Assembly (NCBI GenBank): GCA_019693395.1
Contig: JAAMXP010004813.1
Coordinates: 1 to 17,407, forward strand
Length of the DNA stretch: 17,407 nt
Direction: 5' to 3'
From: Ettlia oleoabundans
Lineage: Eukaryota; Chlorophyta; Chlorophyceae; Chlamydomonadales
Part shown: positions 8,569 to 17,407 of the stretch, piece after piece
How the letters are laid out: the number at the start of each line of letters is the position of its first letter
Numbering within the stretch: position 1 is the stretch's first letter
The notes under the pieces: generated by a model
What the model was told of the DNA's origin: nothing
Database searches by the model: none
What the model saw: the letters and a program-made list of their open reading frames with translations, nothing else
Made by a program: the position numbers and the translations under genes

Positions 8569-11500
8569 ATGCTAGGCAGCAGCCGAGCAGCAGGGCGCAG
8601 GCAGCAGGCAGGAGAGGCAGAGTGCTCCCCGCAGCAGCAGGGGGGCGGCAAGGCGCAGCCGCGGTTGCCTGGTAGCGGCGGCGCCACCAACCGAGTCGTC
8701 TACAGCTCTGACGATTCGTTGGATGACGGCGAACTGCATGTGGAGCAGCGCTCCGGGAGCATCACTGCCTGGTATAAGCACGGCTCTGCTGCTGCAGCAT
8801 CAGGCTCTTACTCTCCGCGACGACGTATTGCTGGGCAGCGGCAACAGCAGTGGCAGCACCATGCTCAGCCAGATGACGACACACTGTCATCACGAAGCGG
8901 CAGCGAAGACGACGACACACCGCTGCGCAGCTCCGTGACAGTGGTGCTGCACCACAACGATGACGCTTCCCAGGCAGGCAGCAGCAAGAGTGTTGTAGAG
9001 GATGACGACGACCTTAAGGGCAGCACTGCAAGGAATCCAGGGGGCACGAGCGGCAGCACCCATGAAAACTGTAGCACCCACAAACACAGGGGGCCAGCAG
9101 GGGTGGCGGTCGACCGCCAGGAGCTTCAGGAGATGATAAGCTGGGAGACCAACAACTTGTTTGATTACCTCAAGGGCCTGCACCAGCAGGGAGCTACTGG
9201 GGAGGCACGTGAGGGGCGGGCCGAGATCGACAGGTAAGAAAGGAGACGGATGGCACTAACACCGATGCTACAGTGCATGGTTTTTTTATATTTTAGCACA
9301 GGGATTGTGACGGTAGGCGCCAATACGTGTTTCTAGGGTTGTCATCAACTGAAACACAGCATCCTCGGGTATGGTGCCCCCCTGCCATACAGTGAGGAGT
9401 GGGTTTGGCGAATATCCTCCCTCCAAGAGTTGCTCCACGAGCGGGAGCGGGAGGTGCAAGAGCTGCAGCGGCTGCTGGAGGCCCGTGAGGCGCAGGTTGT
9501 ATGGTAGTGAGCATTGCTAGTGGGTTCTTATGAGCAGCTTGGATTAGTTTAGGCCACCATTAAATGCCGAGCGGTATTTTCCCCCACCCTGTTGCACATC
9601 CCAGTGGGTATTCAGAGGCATTCCATAATGCCAACTGTTATTGCACAGGTTGAGGGCCAGGCGGCCCAGCTGGAGAGGCAGGCTCAGCGTATAGCGGCGC
9701 TGGAGGAGCGCATTCGCCAGCTGTTGCGGCAGCTGCAGGCGCCGAAGGCTGCAGGTGGCATCAGCAGAGGTATGGGGCATGGCTGTGGGGTCCGGATTTT
9801 TAATTAAGATTTCTGCAAGCACTGCTGTGCGGCGCTGCTGTGGGGCATTGCAAGGATGTTATGGTTAGTTGTGGGATGCGGCTGAAGGCTGCTGCAGACA
9901 GCGCTTGTGAGGCACTGATGCAGGGCTCTGTTGAGCGACTTTGCATTGGCCACAGCGTGTGTGTTACATAACCCCGCTACTTAGGCCCTACTGGACCTGG
10001 GCAGGGGAGCCGTACCCCGGCCACAGCAATGCCTTGCCTTGGAAACCCATCCTGCCTGGCTGCCTGATTGACTCTGAGCTGTTTTCTTGCTGCTCCCGCC
10101 GTCCAGGCGCCATTCCTGTGGGCAGCAGCTTCAGCAGCAGCGGCGCTGCTGACCCGGTGCCAGCACTCCCCTCCGTTCAAAAGCGCCAGCTGGCGGCAGC
10201 TTACCAGCCTGGTGCAACCGACAGCTACTGTGTACAGCTGCCGGCACAGTCATACCCCGCCTGCAACCGCTTCTGGGAGTCGACCTTCGAAGCGGTGCAG
10301 CACCACCCTCGGCGGTGGATCCTTGCCGCTGCTGGTTTCTTTCTTCTGCTGCTCATAGTGCTGTGCGCTACGCTCATCCCAGCTGCACAGCGCCGCAGGG
10401 CTCGGCCTCAGTTTGTGGGTGCTCCTGCCGTGGCGGCAACAGGCGCAACCTGGATTGATGTGTCGGTGTCTATAGATAGGCCAGCTGTGCTAAGCTACAT
10501 GGCTTTCAGGCAGGCGGACATGAACACACAGGTTCCAGGTACAGGCAGCACACTGGTGCAACTCATCCAAGGACAGGATGTGGACGCCCGTGCTGTGTAT
10601 GCTGCCTCTGCTCCCGCCGCCAGCATGGAAGCTTATGGTGGTAGCATTAGCAGCGGAGGCAGCACCCAATTGAGCGGCCTGCAGCAGCTGGCAGTTGCTT
10701 GCGGCTATGGCCCCGCCACCAACGCCTCCAGGCTCAGCACAGTGTCAATCCTCTCAGCAGCAAGCGGCGCCTCAGCTGCTTGCACAGGTGTCAGCCAGGC
10801 AGACCGCTGCGCACGCTGCCCCCAGTTGGTAGACGGTACAGCGTACGTTGTGTTGCTGGTGGCTGCCAGCGCCAATGGCAGGGGCCTTAGCAGCGTGCAG
10901 GTGCTCAATGCGCTGACTGGTGAGGCAGCAGTCAACGTGAACGGGCTGGATGCGCCGTATGCCGACAACGCCACCACCAACGCCTTTGACCTGCACTTCA
11001 AGCTGAATTCTCCAGGTGCGGGTTGTAGGGCAACAGTGGTTACCGGGTGGACCCAGCAGTGCTTGCTTTTTGCATCAGCATGTTTCTGAGTGCGGGTCTT
11101 TGAGCAGCACTGCTGAGGCTCCCTTCTGGTCCCTTCCACTCATGTACCATGCATTGCCGACGGGTGCCTGCCCGTCTCCCATCCCTGTGTTGCATTTCAG
11201 GAATGCTACACTATGCGGTTGCCTACGACCGCCTGTTGGCCCCTTATGGATCCCGTCAGCTGGCCTTTGCATCCCTCACACCCCCCAGCAGCGCTGTAAT
11301 ATCCGCTGACCCTGCCGCATTCCAAGGTGGCCTGGTGGCAAACGGCAGCGTTGCTGTAGCTGCAGCAGGGCAGTGGTTTAAGGTGCGGGTGGCGCCGCCC
11401 TGTGTGGCGGCCCTGTGCCGCCAAAGCGTTCATGCGCTGCAGGGCGGCACAGCATACAAGGTTTACTTAGTGGCAGTGGATGGCTATGGCATGGCAGATC

Positions 11501-14500
11501 CCACGCCAGCTGCCACTACTGTAACCACAGCCCCCGCCACGTCAGCGCCAGCGCTGCTGCCGGCCACAGCACCCACCAACATTACAGATAGCAGCTTTGG
11601 GCTGACTGTCAGCATGGATGCGGCGGGTGGTGTTTATTACGCCCTTGTGGTGGCAAAGCCAGGTGCCAGCGTGGCGGCAGCTGATGAGGTGGCAGCTGGC
11701 GGCTGGGCACAGGTGGCAAGCCTGCCCTTGAGCACTGACAGCAACAGACGGTTGTTGGGAAAGCCAGATGCGGCTGGCTTGGCAGCAGCGGTTGGTGGGG
11801 CAGGTCCAGCTGCTACCAACATCATGCATGTTGGTGTTAAACTCAATCAGCGGCGGAAGCAAAAGCAGAGGCGTGAGCGAGTACTGCTGGCTGAGCCAGC
11901 AGTACCAGCAGTACAGCCTGGTTCTCTTGTGTCCCCCACTTGCTACCCCATCAACCAGACCTGCTCCATAGCACCAGCCACAGCCTTCAGTGGGGTGGAT
12001 GGGCTGGCCAGCAGCTTTGACACCCTGGTCACTGGCTGCCTGGCAGTACCAGAGGCGGGACGGCCGGTTGTACTGCCTCCATTCAGCGCCCTGCAAAACG
12101 ACACCCTGTACTACCTTCTGCTGTCCACCGAGGATACTGCAGTACCACAGCCCAATAGGCAGCAGCCACCGGCAGTTTTTGAGGTACATACAGTTGATTT
12201 GTCGGCACCCCGCTTAGCCTGTGGCTTCCCGCTGGCTACCAACATCACCTCATCCAGCTTCTCTTTGGCTGTCATGCTCACCAAGCCAGGGGCGTCTGTG
12301 TACTACGTGGTGCTGCCCTCCTCAGTAGCAGCCGTACCGCCCTCAGCGTTGGAGGTACTGCATGGTACGGGAGCTGGAGGTACTGCAGCACTAGCTTCTG
12401 GTAACCTCACCCGCTGGGGGCACCTGCCTTGGGAGGCACCACCATCAACTGCTACAGCAGGCGACGCCAGAAAGCTCTGGGCGCCTGTCGGGGGCTTGCA
12501 GGGTGGCGGCAAGTACACAGCCTTCCTGGTGGTGACAGAGGATGGCGTCACTCCCTTGCAAGGCAGTGCTGTGTCGATGCTAAGGTGGGCATGCCTGGCT
12601 ACGGTCGGTGTCAAGCGCAGGCTTGATACCTGCCCGTCTGCCTGGCCCCCAAGAAGCAGCACTACTCATAGCCTTAAGGCCCGCCAGCCAGCCTGCTTCA
12701 TGATAATCCTGACTTTTCCAGAACCGCCGCTGCTCCATGCAGCGGCATTATCACCCCCACCACTGTCGCACCCACCTTCACCAGCCTAACGGGCCTCAAT
12801 GCCAGTGTGAACGAGCAGCGTGGCACCTTTTCACTGCAACTGTCTGCTGAGCTGGACAGGGCGGGACAAGCGCACTACGCAATGTACAGGTGGGTATGAG
12901 CAGTACAGGTGGGCGATACTGCAACAGTTTGCTAAGCTGGACAGGGTGGGACAGGTGCATTACGCAATGCACACAGGAGGGTACAAGATCACGCTCTGTG
13001 CTGCATGGGCTGTGCTGTTTGCGAGCTGGACAAGCTGCACAATGCTGGCTAAACATGAGCCCTTACTGCCAGCTGGTTGTTGCATCACGTGTGGGTGCTC
13101 ACTGCAGTGCAGCTTCTTCACTGGTCCGCTACTGCTGTGCACTGTACAGCTATTCCGTTTCCCTGATATGTACCGCTGCAGGAACTACACATGCATTATT
13201 GGGGAGCCCTCAGTGGCCGACATCGTGGCGGGCAACCCACTGCCGCCCTCCATCTGCAAGTGCGACGACGCGTCTTACTGCGCCCTGGTCAGTGCCGGCA
13301 CCTTCTCGGTACCTTCCCAGGTAGGCTGTGCCTGAACTGGCAACATGTCTGCCCTTGGCCTTTGCATCAACGTATCAATAACTGTTGGCTAAAGCCTGCC
13401 TGCCTGCCTGCCTGCCTGTTTGCCTGCCTGCCTGACTGACTGACTGACAGATGGCCAGCCTGCCTGCTCTGCAAGAAAATGCAACAGCTTCGTGCCCGCC
13501 AGCTCTGCGAGATCCTGCCTACCACAGCGTCCCTAGCGCCGCTCCCGGCTTACCACCCTGTGTACCAGGTGTCGCAGACTTTGGGAGCGATGCACTCTAT
13601 GAGTGGCAACCTGTCGCCGCTGCCCTTCCAGTCACTGCAAAACGTGTCTGAGGAGCAACTCAAGTGCTTCCAGGGCGGGCTGGGGCAGGCAACAGACACA
13701 TACAACGTGAGGAGCCTTAAAGGTTTCATGTTGGTATCCCTTATTGCTGGCATAGTATTGGCTGGTCTTGCTGCACAGGCTGCACCTGTTACTGCCACTG
13801 CTGCCCTTATGCTGCTGCGATGGTGGGCCAGCAACAGGCACATGCAACATGAGACTGCGCCGGTGCATTGGCAATGAACTGCTGCTGCCAAAACCGGTGC
13901 CGCCGCTGCCTCTCCCGCGCTGCCTCTGTGGCAATCTCGGCAAATGGAAGGCAACATTACCTCTCTGTGCAATTGCCAGTATGCCTAGGGTATTTGCCCT
14001 AGGGCAGCCAACTGGACGTCCGGCATGTTTCCTGCAAAGTGATGGCCAGATTGAAAACAACCCTGCAGCCCTTTTTGCGTGAGGATCTTCCTAATGGTGG
14101 CCACGCACTATCCTCATGCTTTCTTGCTGCAGATTTACTTGGTGGCTGCCAATGCTCTGCCCACCTTCACAGGCCTGGCACCTCACTGTAGCAGCTATGA
14201 CCAGGCAGCAGCCACTGCCGCCGCGGCGCCTGCAGCAACAAGCACCGACTTGGGTGACACTTGCCCGGCTGCCCCACAGCTGGCTTGCGCTCAGGCTCAG
14301 CTTCGCCCCGACACTCCAACCTTGCAGAGCGGCGGCATACAGCAGTGGCCGCTCGACTCTTCGTTCTGCAGCGATGCGCTGAGCTGGCAACCGCCACCTG
14401 GCGCCGCCGTGGCCTCCCGCCCCGCCAAGGTGCAGCTTAGTCTGGAGGGCGGTGCGCCGCCGGCATTCCTGTGGGGCCCAGCCTTCCCGGCCTCCATGCG

Positions 14501-15620
14501 CAACGGCAGCAGCTTTGGGATGCAGTTTGCCCTGGACAAGCCGGCGCTGCTGATCTATGCTGGTGAGAAACCGGACAATAGCAGACCCGCTGTTTCAGCT
14601 ATTGCCTAGCCTAGTAGATGGCGGTGCTAGGGTTCAGCGGCTGGCGGCCTGGCGGTGCCGCCAATCAAGCCATCACACTAGGAACTGGGTGTCCTGCCTG
14701 TTGTTGCTTTTGTTCTCTGCTACTCTGGTGCTTCGATCGGCGCATGCTGCTGTCAACAACCTTGGAGCCATCCACCCACACTGCCCAGTCTTCTTCCCGA
14801 TGCCACTTCTTTCAGTCGTTGCTTCCAACCCCTCCGTGCTGCTGCTGCTGTTGCTGGCCGTGCAATACACCCTCACCGCCCGCAGTTTTCCGCCCCATGC
14901 CGATAGACCACAGCGGCAACCCACAGGCGCCAGTGCTGATTGCCACTGGGCGTGTGCCGGTCTTTGACGCTGGCACCAACGCCACCACCGGGGCCATCAC
15001 CGCTTGCGACTGGGCGCCAGGGGGGGCCATGCTTCCGCAGTCCCAGGTGGGTGAGGACACTGCCTGCGCTTACATTAATTGCCAGGGTCGTTCATAGCAC
15101 AAAGATTGCTCAGATGCGATCCACCCCATTGATACCCAACATCGTATGCATGCATGCATGCATGTGCGTGTTTTACATCCGCCTAACCGCAACGGAGCTT
15201 GCGACACAGATGGCTTGCGTGAAGAATGTTTAGCTGCTCCCGCCAAGATTCGATCACTCGATATTGCTACATGGAGTGGTGTGTCTTCACTCCACTTCTG
15301 CCTGCCGGCCGCCCGCCTCTTGCATGACTGTTTTCCTGGGTGCCCACCTGCTTTCCTTCCCTCCAAATTAGTCACTAGGACTTCACACTTGCAGTGCAGT
15401 GCAGGAAACCCAGCATCCCTTCGTCCCCCTCCAGCATGCATGCCTGCCTCCTTCGGTCTTGCCCTGCTGCAACCTGCTTCTCTGCCTTACAACCTCCGTG
15501 CAGTACTACCTGACTTACATAGCCAGAGACAAGTATGGCAGGATGGATGGGCTGTGCCCAGGGCAGCAGCCGGGCGCTGCACCAAGGGTCTGCACCGACC
15601 TGGCTTTTACTGGAGGCTAG
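8569..15620 (+). CDS. Single-pass membrane protein with coiled coil and about six FN3-like ectodomain modules
   Basis: Exons by phase: 8569-9233, 9393-9495, 9649-9769, 10107-11015, 11201-12584, 12722-12889, 13182-13320, about 13476-13706, 14133-14562, 14886-15046 and 15504-15620 (TAG), giving about 1475 aa. Residues 1-222 are acidic/Ser-rich (SSDDSLDDGE, VVEDDDDLK). Residues about 223-290 form a coiled coil (LQELLHERE, LERQAQRIAALEERIRQLL). One TM helix lies at about 367-388 (WILAAAGFFLLLLIVLCATL). The rest repeats a pattern: a strand such as FxLxVxLxxPGxxxYYxV, a long Cys-bearing loop, then YxVYLVAxD. All six units keep the first strand, and 13 N-glycosylation sequons lie after the TM, so a type II surface or secretory-pathway orientation is likely. 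Introns often cut modules at the same point. There is no in-frame ATG upstream of 8569 before a stop, but an upstream spliced exon is possible. Function unknown; a cell-surface or extracellular-matrix role is inference. Confidence 0.8.
9770..10106 (+). other. Intron 3 of the membrane-protein gene
   Basis: Donor GTATGG and acceptor GTCCAG join in phase 1. The intron contains mobile-element copy 3; the rest has nothing recognisable. Confidence 0.75.
9957..10018 (-). mobile_element. Dispersed short element, copy 3, with 9-bp target-site duplication
   Basis: GGCCACAGC occurs perfectly at 9948-9956 and 10019-10027, bracketing a 62-bp insert that is the core of copies 1 and 2. Read on the minus strand, the insert begins GGGGTACGGCTCCCC and ends GGGGTTATGTAACACACAC. 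It is the shortest copy and so gives the minimal conserved 3' part. It lies in intron 3, about 90 bp before the acceptor. Confidence 0.82.
12833..12984 (+). repeat. Tandem duplication of the 3' end of exon 6
   Basis: With a period of 85 bp, the exon end at 12833-12889 (LSAELDRAGQAHYAMYR) recurs in the following intron at 12918-12984, where the frame reads QQFAKLDRVGQVHYAMHT. The word GTACAGGTGGG spanning the donor is also duplicated. The two copies are about 80% identical by eye. The second copy is shifted one base in read-through frame and lacks a clear acceptor. Confidence 0.85.
13394..13450 (+). repeat. (TGCC)n then (TGAC)n tract forming a 3' splice region
   Basis: Runs of GCCT and then GACT tetranucleotides lead directly into CAG at 13448-13450. 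The tract would act as the pyrimidine-rich region for exon 8. The CAG itself gives the wrong frame, so a slightly later AG (13475 or 13487) is preferred for translation. Confidence 0.7.
13707..14132 (+). other. Intron 8 of the membrane-protein gene; open hydrophobic read-through
   Basis: Donor GTGAGG and acceptor CTGCAG join ATDTYN to IYLVAAN, the module signature, in phase 0. If retained, the frame stays open to TGA at 13875-13877 and encodes a hydrophobic stretch (FMLVSLIAGIVLAGLAAQAA and onward). A 7-bp inverted repeat CCTAGGG/CCCTAGG lies at 13984-14003. Confidence 0.7.
14563..14885 (+). other. Intron 9 of the membrane-protein gene
   Basis: GTGAGA to CCCGCAG, phase 1, joining ALLIYA to VFRPMP. 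It has CTG and CCTG-type low complexity and nothing else recognisable. Confidence 0.7.
15047..15503 (+). other. Intron 10 of the membrane-protein gene with (ATGC)n
   Basis: GTGGGT to GTGCAG, phase 0, joining MLPQSQ to YYLTYIARDKYG. It contains an ATGC microsatellite at 15146-15164 (four and a half units). No exon was seen inside. Confidence 0.7.
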
Positions 15621-16111
15621 GGCAGCGGCAGCCAGCAGACGTGGGAGGTGGAGCAACGTGGCTCATGTATTTTTGACCTGACCCATGCTCATTGGTTGGT
15701 TACTTATTGATTTGTGTTGCTTACTGGTTTTTAGTATGAAACTTTAATGCATGGTTGCAATTGGCACCAGGCGGCTGCGCCAATCCGCAGCCGCCCGTGC
15801 ACTTGAATAAGAGAATGAAATATGTAGAGGTTTCAGCGAGGAGATTCAACGGTGCAAACTCAGAGTAAAAGGGTAAATGTGACAGGATTCAAAGATTAGG
15901 CAGGCAGGCTGGCATTCAGGAAGACAGGCAGGCAGGCGGCCTGCAGCGGCAATGGACGGGCACCCAACAGCCGGTCTGTGCCCAAGCACAACTCATGTTC
16001 TAACAGCGATACGTGATTATTGCTGCATGATCATTGCAGCAGCTGCTGAATGGCACCTTGCTGGCGGCTGCTCCTAGCCACCGTGGTTGCCTACAGCAGT
16101 GTGCCGCCAGC
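15621..16111. other. Intergenic region between convergent 3' ends
   Basis: It holds the 3' UTRs of both flanking genes. A perfect 10-bp hairpin lies at 15770-15795 and an (AGGC)n tract at 15898-15942. No TGTAA signal is visible on either strand, so the poly(A) sites are unclear. Confidence 0.6.
15770..15795 (+). other. Perfect GC-rich hairpin in the 3' UTR
   Basis: GGCGGCTGCG at 15770-15779 pairs perfectly with CGCAGCCGCC at 15786-15795 across a 6-nt loop, 150 bp after the TAG of the membrane-protein gene. It could act in 3'-end formation or mRNA stability; function is not shown. Confidence 0.65.
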
Positions 16112-17407
16112 TCATGCCTTGGGCTTGTACTCCCGTGCGCCAAAGATGGTGCTGCCCACCCGCACGTTGGTGCTGCCCATTTCTATGGCTGCCTCAAAGT
16201 CGCCGCTCATGCCCATGCTGCGGCACGTAAGGGGGGGAAGGCAAGAGGTTCAGCAAGGCAGATGTGATGGCAGGTGCATGTGGAGTATGTGTACCGCCAG
16301 GATCAGTTGTGATGGCAGATGCATGGAGTATGTGTACCTCCAGGATCAGTTGTACTGTGGATAGGCGGGGCAGCGAGGAGCAGCACGCCCACATCAAAGG
16401 CAACCCCAGCACCTGAAGAAACAGCGCACGGCCGATTGAAAACAGTGTTCAGCCACCCACCCTTCCAAGTACCGCCCACGTACCGGCCCTCGCAACTAAG
16501 CACCAACGATGGGAATGCGTGGTTGTGGGAAAATCCTGAGCACCACCACCCGCCCAAGCCCCTACATGCACCCACACCAGAGCTCCTCAATGCACACACC
16601 TGAGCTTCACCTCGTCTTTCTGCAGCCCACGTGGCTCCCTCATACACAACACCCACACACCCCACAGCCCTGCCCCCGGGGCTCCTCAGTGCGCAGGCTG
16701 CCCTTGCCAACCTCTTCTGAGGCACGACGCAATCCCGCTTTCCCAATAGCTGCCTACTAACTGGCAGCAGCAGCAGCAGCCGCAGCAGACTGAAACAGTG
16801 CACACACCTCAGCTCCACTTCATGTTCCTGCAGCCCCAGCGCGTCGCAAACAGCTTGCCGGCAATCCCGCAAGCACTGGAGGTTTTCGGGGTGGGATGAG
16901 TAATCTGCAATTGCAAAGCAAGACAGGCGTAGTAGTAGGGAAACCGAGGATAAGTTGCAGGGGTCAGGGAGGCAACAGATTTGGCAGGCACCGGCAGATC
17001 CCTGTGTGGGAAAGTGGTCTACACACACGCAATGCCCTATGGCCGCTCGCAGTCGCAGGCCCAACCATTCCCCACCCACCACACCGGCTCATCACTCACT
17101 CAGCCATCCTCACCCACACTGGCACCAACAAGGCATGCCCATAGTAAGTAGCGCATGCAGTACCACACAACCAGATGCACCAACAGCCGCACCCACCCAC
17201 CAAGAGTTCACTCCGCCCACTCACCCACCCACAGAGCCGCCCATCCTCCCACACAGCCACCCACCAGGCATGCCAATTGTCATGAGCCCCGCAAACCGCA
17301 GGTGGGGGCACTGCTCCTTGATGTGCCGCGCCAGCTCCACACAGTCCGATGGCTCGACACCATACTTGCTTTCCTCCCCGCTGGTGTTCACTTGCACAAA
17401 CACCGGC
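16112..17407 (-). CDS. PLPBP: YggS/PLPBP-family pyridoxal-phosphate homeostasis protein, 3' half
   Basis: This family (YggS in bacteria, PROSC/PLPBP in animals) binds PLP without known enzyme activity and buffers B6 vitamers. Minus-strand exons are 17407-17265 (5' end cut by the window), 16904-16808 and 16217-16112 (TGA), with phases 1 and 2 matching; 114 residues remain of the usual 230-250. Visible family motifs are [14 protein letters not shown] and [11 protein letters not shown] in the first exon, [12 protein letters not shown] in the second (a divergent region), and [29 protein letters not shown] at the end. The last contains the MSxD segment and the Gly-Ser-Thr and Arg residues that hold the PLP phosphate. 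The PLP-binding lysine lies upstream, outside the window. The gene converges on the membrane-protein gene. Identity is firm; localisation is not visible. Confidence 0.95.
16218..16807 (-). other. Last intron of the PLPBP-like gene
   Basis: The donor is GTGTGT (GAGCTGAG|GTGTGT on the minus strand) and the acceptor is GCCGCAG. It contains a roughly 45-bp tandem duplication (16264-16351) and a short CAG tract near 16766-16788. No exon was seen. Confidence 0.75.
16264..16351. repeat. Tandem duplication of about 45 bp in a PLPBP-like intron
   Basis: Copy 1 (16264-16308) and copy 2 (16309-16351) both run from GTGATGGCAG to CAGGATCAGTT with only a 2-base deletion and two substitutions between them. 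Confidence 0.88.
16905..17264 (-). other. Intron of the PLPBP-like gene with G-rich transcribed strand
   Basis: Donor GTGGGT and acceptor TTGCAG, phase 1. From about 17190 to 17264 the minus strand carries many GGGTGGG-type runs (CCCACCCAC on +), directly after the donor. These could form G-quadruplex structure in the RNA. Confidence 0.65.

Noticed and set aside
9941..10106. Upstream part of the open frame leading into exon 4
   Set aside because: It is intronic: exon 3 joins at 10107 in phase, and the stretch contains mobile-element copy 3.
13451..13651. 66-codon frame starting with ATG at the splice acceptor
   Set aside because: It ends in a stop within the exon, has lower third-position GC, and does not lead to the next module, unlike the overlapping frame.

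Overview
The window looks like nuclear DNA of a GC-rich green alga. It has many short introns with GTGAGT/GTGCGG-type donors and CTGCAG acceptors, abundant CAG/GAG and (TGCC)n repeats, and Ala/Gln-rich low-complexity proteins. A volvocalean (Chlamydomonas/Haematococcus-like) origin is my inference from style; no marker gene proves it. I see no bacterial operon, tRNA, rRNA or CRISPR.

Layout. (1) 85-4217, + strand: the 3' part of a DNA cytosine-5 methyltransferase. It carries motif VIII, a short target-recognition region, motif IX, motif X, and then a long acidic/Gln-rich tail. Seven exons were joined by hand and every junction keeps phase. (2) 4218-5601: more Q-rich sequence that looks like a frameshifted, stop-interrupted continuation of that tail, including a SUMO-interaction-like motif. 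(3) 5602-6698: intergenic, with a local tandem duplication and a small mobile-element copy. (4) 6699-7991, - strand: a two-exon gene for a glycine-rich hydrophobic protein with a C-terminal coiled coil; its intron is probably GC-AG and holds a 38-bp minisatellite. (5) 7992-8568: a likely bidirectional promoter. (6) 8569-15620, + strand: an 11-exon gene for a protein of about 1475 aa, with an acidic N-terminus, a coiled coil, one transmembrane helix, and a large, heavily N-glycosylatable ectodomain of about six beta-sandwich (FN3-like) modules. (7) 16112-17407, - strand: the 3' half of a YggS/PLPBP-family PLP-homeostasis protein, convergent with the previous gene.

The four genes show no shared pathway. 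The most notable signal outside the genes is a short dispersed element present three times (1922-1998, 6174-6345, 9957-10018). The copies share one end, finishing in TGTAACACAC when read in element orientation. They differ in length at the other end, and two are bounded by perfect direct repeats of 13 and 9 bp. That pattern fits 5'-truncated, target-primed retro-insertions of an unnamed SINE/LINE-like family. Other points worth checking are the compact recognition region of the methyltransferase, the decayed tail with its SIM, and a duplicated exon end in the membrane-protein gene.
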